The position numbers and the translations under genes are program-made. From Pseudomonas sp. UBA4617 (GTDB lineage Bacteria; Pseudomonadota; Gammaproteobacteria; Pseudomonadales; Pseudomonadaceae), in the NCBI RefSeq assembly GCF_002386445.1, contig NZ_DGIR01000039.1, positions 115,190 to 179,189 of the forward strand: 64,000 bases of DNA, read 5' to 3'. Each line of letters opens with the position of its first letter. The first letter of the stretch is position 1. This document shows positions 18,320 to 26,156 of this stretch, one piece after another. Below the pieces are notes generated by a model. It was not told where the DNA came from and did not search any database. It worked only from the letters and a program-made list of their open reading frames with translations.

Positions 18320-19825
18320 ATGTGTGGCATCGTCGGTATCGTCGGTAAGTCGAACGTCAATCAGGCGCTGTATGACGCGCTTACGGTCCTCCAGCACCGC
18401 GGCCAGGACGCTGCCGGTATCGTGACCAGCCATGACGGCCGGTTGTTCCTGCGCAAGGATAATGGCCTGGTGCGCGATGTCTTCCAGCAGCGCCACATGC
18501 AGCGCCTGGTCGGCAATATCGGCATCGGCCACGTGCGCTACCCGACAGCGGGCAGCTCGACCTCGGCCGAGGCCCAGCCGTTCTACGTCAACTCGCCTTA
18601 TGGCATCACCCTGGCACACAACGGCAACCTGACCAATGTCGAGCAGCTGGCCAAGGAGATCTACGAGTCCGACCTGCGCCACGTCAACACCAACTCCGAC
18701 TCGGAAGTGCTGCTGAACGTGTTCGCCCATGAGCTGGCCGTACGCGGCAAGCTGCAGCCGACCGAAGAGGACGTGTTCGCCGCGGTGTCCCACGTGCACA
18801 GCCGCTGTGTCGGCGGTTACGCCGTGGTGGCGATGATCACCGGCTACGGCATCGTCGGTTTCCGCGACCCCAACGGCATCCGCCCGGTGGTGTTCGGCCA
18901 GCGTCACACCGACGAAGGCGTGGAATACATGATCGCCTCGGAAAGCGTGGCCCTGGACGTGCTCGGCTTCACCCTGATCCGCGACCTGGCACCCGGCGAA
19001 GCGGTCTACATCACCGAAGAAGGCCAGCTGTACACCAAGCAGTGCGCCGACGCACCGAAACTGCAGCCGTGCATCTTCGAGCACGTCTACCTGGCTCGCC
19101 CGGACTCGATCATGGACGGCGTGTCGGTGTACAAGGCACGCCTGCGCATGGGTGAGAAGCTGGCCGAGAAGATCCAGCGCGAGCGCCCGGACCACGACAT
19201 CGACGTGGTCATCCCGATCCCGGACACCAGCCGCACCGCGGCCCTGGAGCTGGCCAACCACCTGGGCGTGAAATTCCGCGAAGGTTTTGTCAAGAACCGC
19301 TACATCGGCCGTACCTTCATCATGCCCGGCCAGGCCGCGCGCAAGAAGTCGGTACGCCAGAAGCTCAACGCCATCGAGCTGGAGTTCCGCGGCAAGAACG
19401 TGATGTTGGTGGACGACTCGATCGTGCGCGGCACCACCTGCAAACAGATCATCCAGATGGCCCGCGAAGCCGGGGCCAAGAACGTCTACTTCTGCTCCGC
19501 AGCCCCTGCAGTGCGCTACCCCAACGTCTACGGCATCGATATGCCGAGCGCTCACGAACTGATCGCCCACAACCGCACCACCGAACAGGTGGCCGAGTTG
19601 ATCGGCGCCGACTGGCTGGTCTACCAGGACCTGCCGGACCTGATCGAATCGGTCGGTGGCGGCAAGATCAAGATCGAGCACTTCGACTGCGCGGTGTTCA
19701 ACGGTGAATATGTCACCGGCGACATCGACGAGGCCTACCTCGACCGCATCGAGCAAGCCCGCAATGACCTGGCCAAGGTCAAGAACCAGGCAGTCAGCGC
19801 GATCATCGACCTGTACAACAACTGA
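18320..19825 (+). CDS. purF: Amidophosphoribosyltransferase
   Basis: 501 aa. The first step of purine synthesis: PRPP plus glutamine to phosphoribosylamine. The start at 18320 gives Met-Cys-Gly-Ile; the catalytic Cys2 becomes the N-terminal nucleophile after Met removal, so the upstream ATG at 18311 is excluded. The Ntn glutaminase domain (GIVGIVGKS, QHRGQDAAG, GHVRYPTAG) is followed by a phosphoribosyltransferase domain with the PRPP loop VMLVDDSIVRGTT at about 361-373. It is followed after 15 nt by metZ. Confidence 0.97.
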   Translation: MCGIVGIVGKSNVNQALYDALTVLQHRGQDAAGIVTSHDGRLFLRKDNGLVRDVFQQRHMQRLVGNIGIGHVRYPTAGSSTSAEAQPFYVNSPYGITLAHNGNLTNVEQLAKEIYESDLRHVNTNSDSEVLLNVFAHELAVRGKLQPTEEDVFAAVSHVHSRCVGGYAVVAMITGYGIVGFRDPNGIRPVVFGQRHTDEGVEYMIASESVALDVLGFTLIRDLAPGEAVYITEEGQLYTKQCADAPKLQPCIFEHVYLARPDSIMDGVSVYKARLRMGEKLAEKIQRERPDHDIDVVIPIPDTSRTAALELANHLGVKFREGFVKNRYIGRTFIMPGQAARKKSVRQKLNAIELEFRGKNVMLVDDSIVRGTTCKQIIQMAREAGAKNVYFCSAAPAVRYPNVYGIDMPSAHELIAHNRTTEQVAELIGADWLVYQDLPDLIESVGGGKIKIEHFDCAVFNGEYVTGDIDEAYLDRIEQARNDLAKVKNQAVSAIIDLYNN

Positions 19826-19840
19826 TTCGGGAGCGACGGC

Positions 19841-21052
19841 ATGACGGATCAATGGGATGCCGGGCGGCTGGACAGCGACCTCGAGGGTGTCGGTTTCGAC
19901 ACCCTGGCGGTGCGCGCCGGCCAGCACCGTACACCGGAGGCCGAGCACAGCGAAGCGCTGTTCCTGACCTCCAGCTACGTGTTCCGCACGGCAGCAGACG
20001 CCGCCGCGCGCTTTGCCGGCGAAACGCCGGGCAACGTCTATTCGCGTTACACCAACCCGTCGGTGCGCGCCTTCGAGGAGCGCCTGGCGGCCATGGAAGG
20101 CGCCGAACAGGCCGTGGGCACGTCCACCGGCATGGCCGCGATCCTCGCCGTGGTGATGTCGCTGTGCAGCGCCGGTGACCACGTGCTGGTGTCGCAAAGC
20201 GTGTTCGGTTCGACCATCAGCCTGTTCGAGAAGTATTTCAAGCGCTTTGGCGTGCAGGTGGACTACGTGCCACTGGTCGACCTGGGCGGCTGGGAAAAGG
20301 CCATCAAGGCCAATACCAAGCTGCTGATCGTCGAGTCGCCGTCCAATCCGCTGGCCGAGCTGGTCGATATCACTGCCCTCAGTGAAATCGCCCACGCCCA
20401 CGGTGCCATGCTGGTGGTGGATAACTGCTTCAGCACCCCGGCGCTGCAGCAACCGCTGAAGCTGGGTGCCGACATCGTGTTCCACTCGGCCACCAAGTTC
20501 ATCGATGGCCAGGGCCGCTGCATGGGCGGCGTGGTTGCCGGGCGTGCCGAACAGATGAAGGAAGTGGTCGGTTTCCTGCGTACCGCAGGCCCGACCCTCA
20601 GTCCGTTCAACGCCTGGATCTTCACCAAGGGCCTGGAAACCCTGCGCCTGCGCATGCGTGCGCACTGCGAAAGCGCCCAGCTGCTGGCCGAATGGCTGGA
20701 GCAGCAGGAGGGCGTGGAGAAGGTGCATTACGCTGGCCTGCCGAGCCACCCGCAGCACGAGCTGGCCAAACGCCAGATGAGTGGCTTCGGTGCGGTGGTC
20801 AGCTTCGAGGTCAAGGGCGGCAAAGAGGGCGCCTGGCGCTTCATCGACGCCACCCGGGTGATCTCCATCACCACCAACCTCGGTGACAGCAAGACCACCA
20901 TCGCCCACCCGGCCACCACCTCCCACGGCCGTCTGACACCGCAGGAGCGTGAAGCCGCGGGTATCCGCGACAGCCTGATCCGCGTTGCCGTGGGCCTGGA
21001 AGACGTGGCTGACCTGCAGGCCGACCTGGCGCGCGGGCTGGCAGCACTGTGA
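19841..21052 (+). CDS. metZ: O-succinylhomoserine sulfhydrylase
   Basis: 403 aa PLP enzyme of the Cys/Met metabolism family. It makes homocysteine directly from O-succinylhomoserine and sulfide, the route used by pseudomonads instead of MetB/MetC. The PLP lysine is Lys219 in SATKFIDGQGR; Asp194 in VVDNCFSTP contacts the pyridine nitrogen; YSRYTNPSV and GTSTGMAA are cofactor-binding blocks. The family fold alone could be cystathionine gamma-synthase, but the position after purF is that of Pseudomonas metZ. The stop overlaps the next gene (GTGA). Confidence 0.93.
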   Translation: MTDQWDAGRLDSDLEGVGFDTLAVRAGQHRTPEAEHSEALFLTSSYVFRTAADAAARFAGETPGNVYSRYTNPSVRAFEERLAAMEGAEQAVGTSTGMAAILAVVMSLCSAGDHVLVSQSVFGSTISLFEKYFKRFGVQVDYVPLVDLGGWEKAIKANTKLLIVESPSNPLAELVDITALSEIAHAHGAMLVVDNCFSTPALQQPLKLGADIVFHSATKFIDGQGRCMGGVVAGRAEQMKEVVGFLRTAGPTLSPFNAWIFTKGLETLRLRMRAHCESAQLLAEWLEQQEGVEKVHYAGLPSHPQHELAKRQMSGFGAVVSFEVKGGKEGAWRFIDATRVISITTNLGDSKTTIAHPATTSHGRLTPQEREAAGIRDSLIRVAVGLEDVADLQADLARGLAAL

Positions 21053-21822
21053 TCGAGATCGGCGGTGCTGCGCCCGGCCACAACGGCCGGGTTGCCCTGG
21101 TCACGGGTGCCGCCCGCGGCATCGGCCTGGGCATTGCCGCCTGGCTGATCTGCGAAGGCTGGCAGGTGGTGCTCAGTGACCTCGACCGCCAGCGTGGTGC
21201 CAAGGTGGCCAAGGCACTGGGTGACAACGCCTGGTTCATTACCATGGACGTTGCCGACGAGGCCCAGGTCAGTGCCGGGGTGTCCGAGGTGCTGGGGCAG
21301 TTTGGCCGCCTGGACGCGCTGGTGTGCAACGCGGCCATCGCCAACCCGCACAACCACACCCTGGAAAGCCTGAGCCTGGCGCAGTGGAACCGCGTGCTGG
21401 CGGTCAACCTCAGTGGCCCGATGCTGCTCGCCAAGCACTGTGCGCCGTACCTGCGCGCGCACAACGGGGCGATCGTCAACCTGACGTCGACCCGGGCGCG
21501 GCAGTCCGAACCCGACACCGAAGCCTACGCAGCAAGCAAGGGCGGCCTGGTGGCCTTGACCCATGCGCTGGCCATGAGCCTCGGCCCGGAGATCCGCGTC
21601 AATGCGGTGAGTCCGGGCTGGATCGACGCCCGCGACCCGTCGCAGCGCCGTGCCGAACCGTTGACCGAGGCCGACCACGCCCAGCATCCGACGGGCAGGG
21701 TAGGGACAGTGGAAGACGTAGCGGCCATGGTGGCCTGGCTGTTGTCGCGCCAGGCGGCATTCGTCACCGGCCAGGAGTTCGTGGTCGATGGCGGCATGAC
21801 CCGCAAGATGATCTACACCTGA
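21049..21822 (+). CDS. Short-chain dehydrogenase/reductase
   Basis: 257 aa classical SDR. The nucleotide loop TGAARGIG is at about 19-26, NAA at 94-96, and the catalytic Tyr160-x-x-x-Lys164 (YAASK) is preceded by a serine in the NLTSTRA block. Gly-rich loop spacing and Asp44 after strand 2 suggest NAD(H). The GTG start overlaps the metZ stop, so it is co-translated with metZ; the substrate is unknown. No ATG would keep the nucleotide-binding strand. Confidence 0.88.
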   Translation: MIEIGGAAPGHNGRVALVTGAARGIGLGIAAWLICEGWQVVLSDLDRQRGAKVAKALGDNAWFITMDVADEAQVSAGVSEVLGQFGRLDALVCNAAIANPHNHTLESLSLAQWNRVLAVNLSGPMLLAKHCAPYLRAHNGAIVNLTSTRARQSEPDTEAYAASKGGLVALTHALAMSLGPEIRVNAVSPGWIDARDPSQRRAEPLTEADHAQHPTGRVGTVEDVAAMVAWLLSRQAAFVTGQEFVVDGGMTRKMIYT

Positions 21823-21880
21823 GCGCTTTGCCCGGGCAGTGCGGTTTTTGCCATTTTTTGAAAAAAATCCAACGGGGCTA

Positions 21881-21909
21881 TTGACTTAGCTCCACCACCT
21901 GCGTAAATT
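21881..21909 (+). promoter_or_regulatory. Promoter of the tRNA cluster
   Basis: TTGACT (21881-21886), 17-nt spacer, TAAATT (21904-21909), followed by a G/C-rich discriminator (TCGCGGCC). It lies 41 nt before the tRNA-Val gene. The discriminator type is that of stable RNA promoters under stringent control. Confidence 0.75.
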
Positions 21910-21950
21910 TCGCGGCCTCAGCGAAGCAAACGCAACAAGCAACATCGCGA

Positions 21951-22026
21951 GGGTGATTAGCTCAGCCGGGAGAGCATCTGCCTTACAAGCAGAGGGTCGG
22001 CGGTTCGATCCCGTCATCACCCACCA
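21951..22026 (+). tRNA. tRNA-Val (TAC)
   Basis: 76 nt including encoded CCA. Cloverleaf arms: acceptor GGGTGAT/ATCACCC, D arm GCTC/GAGC, anticodon stem TCTGC/GCAGA with loop CTTACAA (anticodon TAC at 21984-21986), T arm with TTCGATC. All arms pair. Confidence 0.97.
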
Positions 22027-22092
22027 CTTCCTGAGAAGTTCCTGGTGCTCAAGGTTTCGCAAGAAGCCGATAGCCAGAGAGGAGCGCACTGC

Positions 22093-22169
22093 GCAGCGGT
22101 AGTTCAGTCGGTTAGAATACCGGCCTGTCACGCCGGGGGTCGCGGGTTCGAGTCCCGTCCGCTGCGCCA
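22093..22169 (+). tRNA. tRNA-Asp (GTC), copy 1
   Basis: 77 nt with CCA. Acceptor GCAGCGG/CCGCTGC, anticodon loop CTGTCAC (anticodon GTC), TTCGAGT T loop. Confidence 0.97.
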
Positions 22170-22239
22170 TTTTTCAGTAACAGATGGGTGCCTGGCACCG
22201 GTCTGAGTCGCAAGGCAAGCTGCCTTGGGCTGATCCCAG

Positions 22240-22345
22240 TTTCAATCGGGCGCAAGCCTGAACGATACGCAGCGGTAGTTCAGTCGGTTAGAATACCGGC
22301 CTGTCACGCCGGGGGTCGCGGGTTCGAGTCCCGTCCGCTGCGCCA
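22240..22345 (+). repeat. Duplicated segment carrying tRNA-Asp copy 2
   Basis: A 29-nt leader (TTTCAATCGGGCGCAAGCCT...GATAC) plus tRNA-Asp is repeated almost exactly at 22459-22563; one leader base differs (GAAC against GAAT). It indicates a recent tandem duplication of a leader-tRNA unit. Confidence 0.8.
22269..22345 (+). tRNA. tRNA-Asp (GTC), copy 2
   Basis: Identical in sequence to the copy at 22093-22169, with CCA encoded. Confidence 0.97.
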
Positions 22346-22390
22346 TCTTCGTTTCAAGGTCCCTTGAACACCTTGAAGCAAACACAAGAG

Positions 22391-22415
22391 AAGCGATCCA
22401 GTCATCGCTTTTTTT
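22391..22415 (+). terminator. Terminator-like hairpin after tRNA-Asp copy 2
   Basis: AAGCGAT-ccagtc-ATCGCTT followed by a run of T. It lies between tRNA-Asp copies 2 and 3, so copy 3 may depend on read-through or its own promoter. Confidence 0.7.
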
Positions 22416-22486
22416 GTGCCTGTCCTGAGGCCATCGAGCCGGAAGGGTAGACCCAGGTTTCAATCGGGCGCAAGCCTGAATGATAC

Positions 22487-22563
22487 GCAGCGGTAGTTCA
22501 GTCGGTTAGAATACCGGCCTGTCACGCCGGGGGTCGCGGGTTCGAGTCCCGTCCGCTGCGCCA
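22487..22563 (+). tRNA. tRNA-Asp (GTC), copy 3
   Basis: Identical in sequence to the two preceding copies, with CCA encoded and the same leader as copy 2. Confidence 0.97.
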
Positions 22564-22600
22564 TCTTCGCCTCGAGGCCCCTTGAACGCTTCGAAGCACG

Positions 22601-22628
22601 AAAAAGCGACCTCAGGGTCGCTTTTTTC
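22601..22628 (+). terminator. Intrinsic terminator of the tRNA cluster
   Basis: AAAAAGCGACC-tca-GGGTCGCTTTTTT, a strong hairpin with flanking A and T runs, 38 nt after the last tRNA. Confidence 0.9.
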
Positions 22629-22762
22629 GTTTCTGCACTTGGCCGTCACCGGCCTTGGCCCAGATTTACACGAATCTGACAGACTCTTCACCGATCAGCG
22701 GTTCCTGTGCCTGCCTGCTGTGTTGCACAATAGGCACCTTTCTGACTTACCCGGAATACGCA

Positions 22763-23584
22763 ATGACCAGATCTACCGTCTTTGGTGCGCTCGGGCTGGC
22801 CCTGGTGCTGGCGGGCGTGACCGGTTGTTCCTCGAAGAAAGCCGCCGTCTACGAGCATGAAAATTTCGATGACTCGGGCACCTTCTCGCGCAGCTTCCCG
22901 GTGAGCGATGCCGGCTCTTGCGAGGCCGCCCGGCGCGCCTTGCTCAGCCAGGGCTACATCATCACCAGCAGCGGTGCCAACCAGGTGGTGGGCAACAAGA
23001 GCTTCCAGCAGAACAGCGAGAATCACCTGCAGATCAGCTTCAACGTCACCTGTGCACCGGACGTGAGCGACGAGCAGCGCTCGACCATGTTCGCCAATGC
23101 GCTGCAGGATCGTTATGCCCTGAAAAAGTCCAACACCTCGGCCAGCCTGGGCGTTGGCGTGCTGGGTTCGGTGTCGATGCCGATCGGCTCCAGCGACGAC
23201 TCCATGGTCAAGGTGGCCAGCGAGACGGTGACGGCGGCGCAGTTCTATGATCGCTATTTCGCCTTGGTGGAGAGTTATCTGCCCAAGCCCAAGCCGAAGC
23301 AGGCGAGCAAGGCCGAGGCCGAGGCGCCCGTGCAGAAGGTCGAAAAGCCTGCGGCGGACCTGGGGTTGCCGGAACAGGCGGCTGTCAACCCGGCGCCTGC
23401 CCCGGCAACTGCACCTGTTACTGAGGTTGCACCAGCGCCTGCAGCCACAGCCACTGAAGCGGTAGCGGCACCAGCGGTGGATGACAGCCAAGGCTCGCAG
23501 CCGGTGGCATCGCCGGCCGAGGCTGCACCGATTGAAGTGCAGCAACAGGCCCAGCCTGCCGAGGCTGCTTCCCCCGCTCTTTGA
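22763..23584 (+). CDS. DUF2242-like lipoprotein
   Basis: 273 aa. Signal peptide with a lipobox ending LAGVTGC (lipid-modified Cys22), then a globular part to about residue 175 (SCEAARRALLSQGYIITSSGANQVVGNKSFQ) that I recognise as the DUF2242 type, and an alanine/proline/glutamate-rich low-complexity tail (about 176-273). The frame is open upstream to 22655 without a signal sequence; the ATG at 22763 gives a normal lipoprotein N-terminus. Serine after the Cys suggests sorting to the outer membrane. Function unknown. Confidence 0.85.
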   Translation: MTRSTVFGALGLALVLAGVTGCSSKKAAVYEHENFDDSGTFSRSFPVSDAGSCEAARRALLSQGYIITSSGANQVVGNKSFQQNSENHLQISFNVTCAPDVSDEQRSTMFANALQDRYALKKSNTSASLGVGVLGSVSMPIGSSDDSMVKVASETVTAAQFYDRYFALVESYLPKPKPKQASKAEAEAPVQKVEKPAADLGLPEQAAVNPAPAPATAPVTEVAPAPAATATEAVAAPAVDDSQGSQPVASPAEAAPIEVQQQAQPAEAASPAL

Positions 23585-23733
23585 CGAAGTACCTGCTATA
23601 GACGGCCCAGCGATAACTTTCGGAACACCTGCTACGTTTACCACTCATATGCTTGTCATCGTTCCTTCATCTCACCTGCTTAGGGTGAAGGCGACGGCTA
23701 TCAAGAGAAAATGAGCAAAGAGGACGCAGGGTT

Positions 23734-23820
23734 ATGGATGAATACCAGGAAGAACTTCTCGAATACCAGGCTTATGAACTGGACCCGCCGGAACCGGCTG
23801 ACGACGCCACCGAGCTCTAG
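23734..23820 (+). CDS. Possible 28-aa acidic small protein
   Basis: ATG preceded by GAGGACGCAGGGTT encodes MDEYQEELLEYQAYELDPPE and eight more residues ending in Leu. The product is strongly acidic with almost no basic residues, unlike translated noise from GC-rich DNA. It ends convergently with the AraC gene, overlapping its stop by 4 nt. I do not recognise the family. The overlapping frame from the ATG at 23712 gives a less convincing product. Confidence 0.45.
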   Translation: MDEYQEELLEYQAYELDPPEPADDATEL

Positions 23821-24857
23821 CCCGCCCGCCGCTGGCTGCGGCGGAACTCGCCCGGCGTAAGGCCTGTCCAGCGCTTGAAGGCGCGCTGGAAGGCCTCGGC
23901 CGATGCAAACCCCAACAGATAGGCGATCTCGCCAAAGGCCAGTTCCGTATCGCGGATATAGGTCTCGGCCAGGTCGCGCCGTGTTTCGTTGAGCAGGTCG
24001 CGAAAACGCGTGCCTTCCTCGGCCAGTTTGCGGCGCAAGGTCCAGGGCGGCAGTTGCAGGTGCAGTGCCACTTCTTCCAGGTCCGGTTCGCGACCGCCAT
24101 TGAGCAATGGGCCTAGCAGATGGGTGATGCGTTCACCCAGGCTGCGTATGCGCGTGCGTTGCAGCATCTCCGCCTCGCACAACTGCAGCAGGTGCTGCCA
24201 GGTGCTTGGGCAATGCCGCGGGTTGGCCAGCTGCAGCGTGGCGCGGCCCAGGCGCAATTGATTGCTTTCGGCGGCAAATTGCACGGGTGCGCTGCACAAT
24301 GGCTGGTAACGCTCGGCGTAGGCGGGGGCTGCAAACTCGATTTCCAGACGCTCGGCCTGCACCGGTGTGCCGGCGAGGTCGCTCAACTGGGCCAGCCAGC
24401 CAGCGAGCAGGGAGTCGACGACAAAGCGGTTGTAGGCGTTGTAAGGGCTGATCGAGTAGAAGCGCAGCCAGGCGCCCTGGGCATCTTCATGGAAGCTGGA
24501 ATGGCCACGGTAGTTGGCCGCATATAGCGGCTCGAAGCGCAGCAGGGTACGCGCCGCTTCGCCCACGCTGGGCGCCTGGGCCGCCGTGACCCCGGCCAGC
24601 CCGGCGTGCGCCAGGCGGCTCAGGCGCCCCATGTGCAGGCCCAGCGCAGCCTCGCCGCACAGTTCGATGGCGGCGTGCCCCAGGTGCATGTAGCGGGGTA
24701 TCGACAAGCGTGCATTGGCCTCGCCCAGGCGTGCCGCGTCCAGGCCATAGCGCTGCAACAGCGGCTCTGGGTCGTGGCCAAGCTCGCGCAGGGCCTCGCT
24801 CAGCGGCTGGACAAAGCCGACCGAAAGGTCGCCCAGGCGCACATGGGGGCGGGCCAC
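23817..24857 (-). CDS. AraC-family transcriptional regulator (OruR/Arabinose_bd type)
   Basis: 346 aa. An N-terminal ligand-binding domain of the Arabinose_bd type (LGHDPEPLLQRYGLDAARL at about 26-44, then HLGHAAIELCGEAALGLHMG) and a C-terminal double HTH at about 250-340, with the second HTH signature IAYLLGFASAEAFQRAFKRWTGLTPGEFR. The start is a GTG four bases after the stop of the nitrilase-fold gene, so the two are one minus-strand unit. The target and effector are unknown; regulators of this type often control the adjacent operon. Confidence 0.88.
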   Translation of the reverse strand: MARPHVRLGDLSVGFVQPLSEALRELGHDPEPLLQRYGLDAARLGEANARLSIPRYMHLGHAAIELCGEAALGLHMGRLSRLAHAGLAGVTAAQAPSVGEAARTLLRFEPLYAANYRGHSSFHEDAQGAWLRFYSISPYNAYNRFVVDSLLAGWLAQLSDLAGTPVQAERLEIEFAAPAYAERYQPLCSAPVQFAAESNQLRLGRATLQLANPRHCPSTWQHLLQLCEAEMLQRTRIRSLGERITHLLGPLLNGGREPDLEEVALHLQLPPWTLRRKLAEEGTRFRDLLNETRRDLAETYIRDTELAFGEIAYLLGFASAEAFQRAFKRWTGLTPGEFRRSQRRAG

Positions 24858-24861
24858 TGGC

Positions 24862-25983
24862 CTACAACCACAGGTTCAGCAGGCGGGCGCCAGGGCTGGG
24901 CGTTCCCGCCAGCAGTTCGCCGGCATGGCGGGCAAAGCCCTGGCCGTCGCTGCCCTGTTCCCAGAACTGCCCGCGCATGAACACGCTCATGCTGCTGACA
25001 CCGGTCCCGGCGGCCTCGGTCAGGCGCTGCCAGGCGGCCTGCTCGCTGACTTCGCCGCGCTGCAAGGGCAGCTTGGAACTGGCAGGCTGATGACGGTTGC
25101 CACGCCAAGGTGCCTGCCAGCTGCCCTTGCCGCTGAGGAATACCGGGTTGGCGATCAATTCTACTGCCTGAAGGGCCAGTTGCTGGTGGTTTTCCGGGTA
25201 CCAGCTATCGCTGCCCACCAGTACCCCCAGGCGCCCGGCAGGGGTCTGCACGACCTGCAGTGGCTGCTGGCGGCCATCGTGAACATAGCGGCGCATTTCG
25301 CTGTCAGGGAACTGTTGACGCTGTGGCTGGCCGAGCAGCGAGCCGTCGCCGGCGAACACCATGCTGCTGTTGAACAGAGGTCCGTTGCCGGCATGCAGCA
25401 CGCCCTGTTTCACATAAGGGGCGGGAAGGACGATGGAGCCAGCCACCAGGGTTACATTGAATTCCTTGGCCAAGCCGCCGAACAGCTGCTGGTAGTCCGT
25501 GGCCATCTGTTCGGCCTTCATGCGCAAATGTGCATCGGCGCGGCGGTCGTCGCCGTCAGCACCGAGCATGGCCAGGCCATAGCGCAGCGGGTTGCTCAGC
25601 TCCAGCCATTGCAGGGCTTCACGACTTTGCGTGACTTGGTACAACTCATTCTTTTCGCCGCGCGCCCACAGCCAGGTGCCGATGTGCTCGGGCAGCACCA
25701 CCACCGTGCGCGGGCCCACCAGGCCCTGGGCTCGGGCCTGTTCCAGATAGGCCGCGAGCTTGCGGTGCAGGCGTTGCAGGTTCTGGTAGTCGCCCGGGTA
25801 CAGCAACGGCTCGACGCCGAGCAGGTTGCCGTGCTCGCCGGGTACGCCATGGTTCAGCGCCAGTTCGATGCGCAGGTCGGACAGGTAATGGCCTTCCGGG
25901 CGCTGCTGGGTCCAGAAACCGTAGCCACAGAGTGCGGCGGCCATCACCAGCGCCAGGGTGCTTGCCAGGAGTTTTCGCATCAA
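24862..25983 (-). CDS. Nitrilase-fold (CN-hydrolase-like) exported or membrane-anchored protein, probably inactive
   Basis: 373 aa. A hydrophobic N-terminal segment (about 5-24) acts as signal peptide or anchor. The rest reads as a carbon-nitrogen hydrolase domain: the first catalytic region VVVLPEHIGTW keeps the glutamate (Glu99). The region usually bearing the lysine reads GSLLGQPQRQQFPDSE, with no lysine at the expected place. The cysteine elbow (normally xCYDxxFPE) reads GVLVGSDSWYPE at 253-264, with Gly-Ser where Cys-Tyr is expected. Two of three catalytic residues therefore appear lost while the fold is kept. It is transcribed with the downstream AraC gene. Alignment of the lysine is by eye. 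Confidence 0.72.
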   Translation of the reverse strand: MMRKLLASTLALVMAAALCGYGFWTQQRPEGHYLSDLRIELALNHGVPGEHGNLLGVEPLLYPGDYQNLQRLHRKLAAYLEQARAQGLVGPRTVVVLPEHIGTWLWARGEKNELYQVTQSREALQWLELSNPLRYGLAMLGADGDDRRADAHLRMKAEQMATDYQQLFGGLAKEFNVTLVAGSIVLPAPYVKQGVLHAGNGPLFNSSMVFAGDGSLLGQPQRQQFPDSEMRRYVHDGRQQPLQVVQTPAGRLGVLVGSDSWYPENHQQLALQAVELIANPVFLSGKGSWQAPWRGNRHQPASSKLPLQRGEVSEQAAWQRLTEAAGTGVSSMSVFMRGQFWEQGSDGQGFARHAGELLAGTPSPGARLLNLWL

Positions 25984-26156
25984 ACTTCAGCTTTCACCTA
26001 AAAATGAGCCGGCAGTGCAGAAATCAAGGATGTAGTGCGGCCGGATTCATCGGCTTTGGGGTCCTTGTTGCGCTGCGTTTTGCACAATCGCATCTGGATC
26101 ATACCAAAGCTGCCGGGCACTTAGGCGCATTCTCTGCTGCGCAAAGAGCCCGGGTA

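Noticed and set aside
18299..20926. An 875-codon minus-strand frame opposite purF and metZ
   Set aside because: Antisense shadow; purF and metZ have complete catalytic motifs on the plus strand.
21886..22691. Several minus-strand frames across the tRNA cluster
   Set aside because: They are translations of the antisense strand of tRNA genes and repeat the same residues in each tRNA-Asp copy.
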